A stretch of 14,183 bases of DNA from an uncultured Collinsella sp. (GTDB lineage Bacteria; Actinomycetota; Coriobacteriia; Coriobacteriales; Coriobacteriaceae): positions 1-14,183 of the forward strand of contig CABUDJ010000056.1 in assembly GCA_902490325.1 (NCBI GenBank), given 5' to 3'. The notes beneath the pieces are model-generated. The model did not search any database. It saw only the letters and a list, made by a program, of their open reading frames with translations, and was not told where the DNA came from. Shown piece after piece: positions 13,456 through 14,183 of the stretch; positions within the stretch are counted from its first letter, which is position 1; the number at the start of each line of letters is the position of its first letter. The position numbers and the translations under genes were made by a program.

Positions 13456-14183
13456 ATGACGGCGGCACCCAACAATTCAATGCAACTTGAGGGAAAAACG
13501 ATCCTGCTGGGCATTACCGGCGGGATCGCCGCCTATAAGTCGTGCAATATCGTGCGCCTGCTCCAAAAGCGCGGCGCGCACGTCAAGGTCGTCATGAGCG
13601 AGCATGCCACCGAGTTCGTGGGGCCGCTTACCTTCCGCGCGCTCACCAATGAGCCGGTCGCGGTTGGGCTATTCGACGACCCGTCTGACCCCATCCACCA
13701 TATCTCGCTGGCGCAGGAGCCCGACTTGGTGGTCGTGGCGCCCGCGACGGCCAATATCATCGCCAAGATGGCCAACGGCATCGCCGATGACCTCATCTCC
13801 ACAACGCTGCTTGCGACACCGCGGCCCGTCGTGATCGCGCCGGCCATGAACAACGGCATGTGGAAGGCGCCGGCGACGCAGGCCAACATGGCCACGCTGC
13901 GCGAGCACGGTGTCCATGTGGTGGGACCCGGCAGCGGCTACCTTGCCTGCGGCGACGTAGACACGGGGCGCATGAGCGAGCCCGAGGACATCGTCGAGGC
14001 TGTCTGTGAGGTGCTCAACCCCGTGCCGCAAGACCTGACGGGCAAGCGCATCGTCATCACCGCCGGCCCCACGCACGAGCCGATCGACCCGGTGCGATTC
14101 ATCGGTAACCGGTCGTCGGGCAAGATGGGCATCGCCCTGGCGGGGGAGGCTGCTCGCCGCGGCTCGGCCGTCTGGAAGGCGCT
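13456..14183 (+). CDS. coaBC: Bifunctional phosphopantothenoylcysteine decarboxylase/synthetase (3' partial)
   Basis: CoaBC joins 4'-phosphopantothenate with cysteine (CoaB) and decarboxylates the product (CoaC) to 4'-phosphopantetheine in coenzyme A synthesis. The visible 242 residues cover the whole FMN-binding CoaC domain and the first part of CoaB. CoaC begins KTILLGITGGIAAYKS (14-29), with the active-site His82 in HHISLA, APATANIIAKMANGIADD (95-112), PAMNNGMW (129-136) and the flap GYLACGDVDTGRM (161-173) with Cys165. CoaB starts near Gly196 with RIVITAGPTHEPIDPVRF and NRSSGKMG, both typical of the CTP-binding side. The ATG at 13456 has AAGGA (13442-13446) nine bases upstream; the ATG at 13480 lacks one. 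The reading frame is still open at the window edge. The last five or so residues (SAVWKA) fit the family less well, which may be an edge effect. Confidence 0.95.
   Translation, partial: MTAAPNNSMQLEGKTILLGITGGIAAYKSCNIVRLLQKRGAHVKVVMSEHATEFVGPLTFRALTNEPVAVGLFDDPSDPIHHISLAQEPDLVVVAPATANIIAKMANGIADDLISTTLLATPRPVVIAPAMNNGMWKAPATQANMATLREHGVHVVGPGSGYLACGDVDTGRMSEPEDIVEAVCEVLNPVPQDLTGKRIVITAGPTHEPIDPVRFIGNRSSGKMGIALAGEAARRGSAVWKA

Noticed and set aside
1..14183. Mobile element, CRISPR array, tRNA/rRNA, defence or secretion system
   Set aside because: No transposase, integrase, repeat array, RNA gene signature or toxin/effector gene was found; every gene is a core housekeeping type on one strand.

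Overview
The window is a GC-rich stretch of bacterial chromosome whose genes all lie on the + strand. It holds sixteen protein-coding genes, the first cut by the left edge and the last by the right edge, packed head to tail with gaps of a few bases or short overlaps. Third codon positions are mostly G or C and most genes have clear AAAGGAG-type ribosome binding sites. The gene order scpA-scpB-rluB-cmk-(...)-der is the order known from Actinobacteria. The insertion of plsC, ispH and a DUF512 radical-SAM gene between cmk and der resembles clostridial order. Together this suggests an anaerobic high-GC Gram-positive of the class Coriobacteriia, probably Collinsella-like; this is inference from gene order and composition, not a database match.

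Layout. 1-599: 3' part of an M50 site-2 protease family membrane protein, whose reading frame seems broken at the extreme left edge. 600-683: an 84-base gap with an inverted repeat and a possible promoter. 684-3186: scpA, scpB (condensin partners of SMC) and an RluB-type rRNA pseudouridine synthase. 3253-5573: cmk (CMP kinase), a PlsC-like acyltransferase and ispH (last step of the MEP isoprenoid pathway). 5576-8363: a DUF512/PDZ radical-SAM protein and the ribosome-assembly GTPase Der. 8356-10056: plsY and gpsA, which make glycerol 3-phosphate and add its first acyl chain. 10075-13453: rpe (pentose phosphate epimerase), a NifS/IscS-type cysteine desulfurase, a Nif3/DUF34 metal protein and a coiled-coil zinc-ribbon protein. 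13456-end: coaBC (coenzyme A synthesis), truncated.

The genes serve basic growth: chromosome segregation, ribosome maturation, nucleotide supply, phospholipid synthesis (gpsA, plsY, plsC; plsX is not here), isoprenoid, sulfur/Fe-S and CoA metabolism. IspH and the radical-SAM protein need Fe-S clusters, so a cysteine desulfurase in the same transcription block fits, although no scaffold gene is present. No RNA gene, mobile element, CRISPR array or defence system was seen, and there is no gene-free stretch over 300 bases. The longest gaps are 600-683 and 3187-3252 (the latter shows no recognisable element).

I did not find a new system. The points most worth a second look are residue changes in otherwise conserved motifs (PlsC HX4E, a zinc ribbon lacking one cysteine), an AT-rich palindromic segment inside the end of the Nif3 gene that may be an internal promoter, the apparent frame break at the left edge, and the mosaic gene order with its uncharacterised radical-SAM gene.
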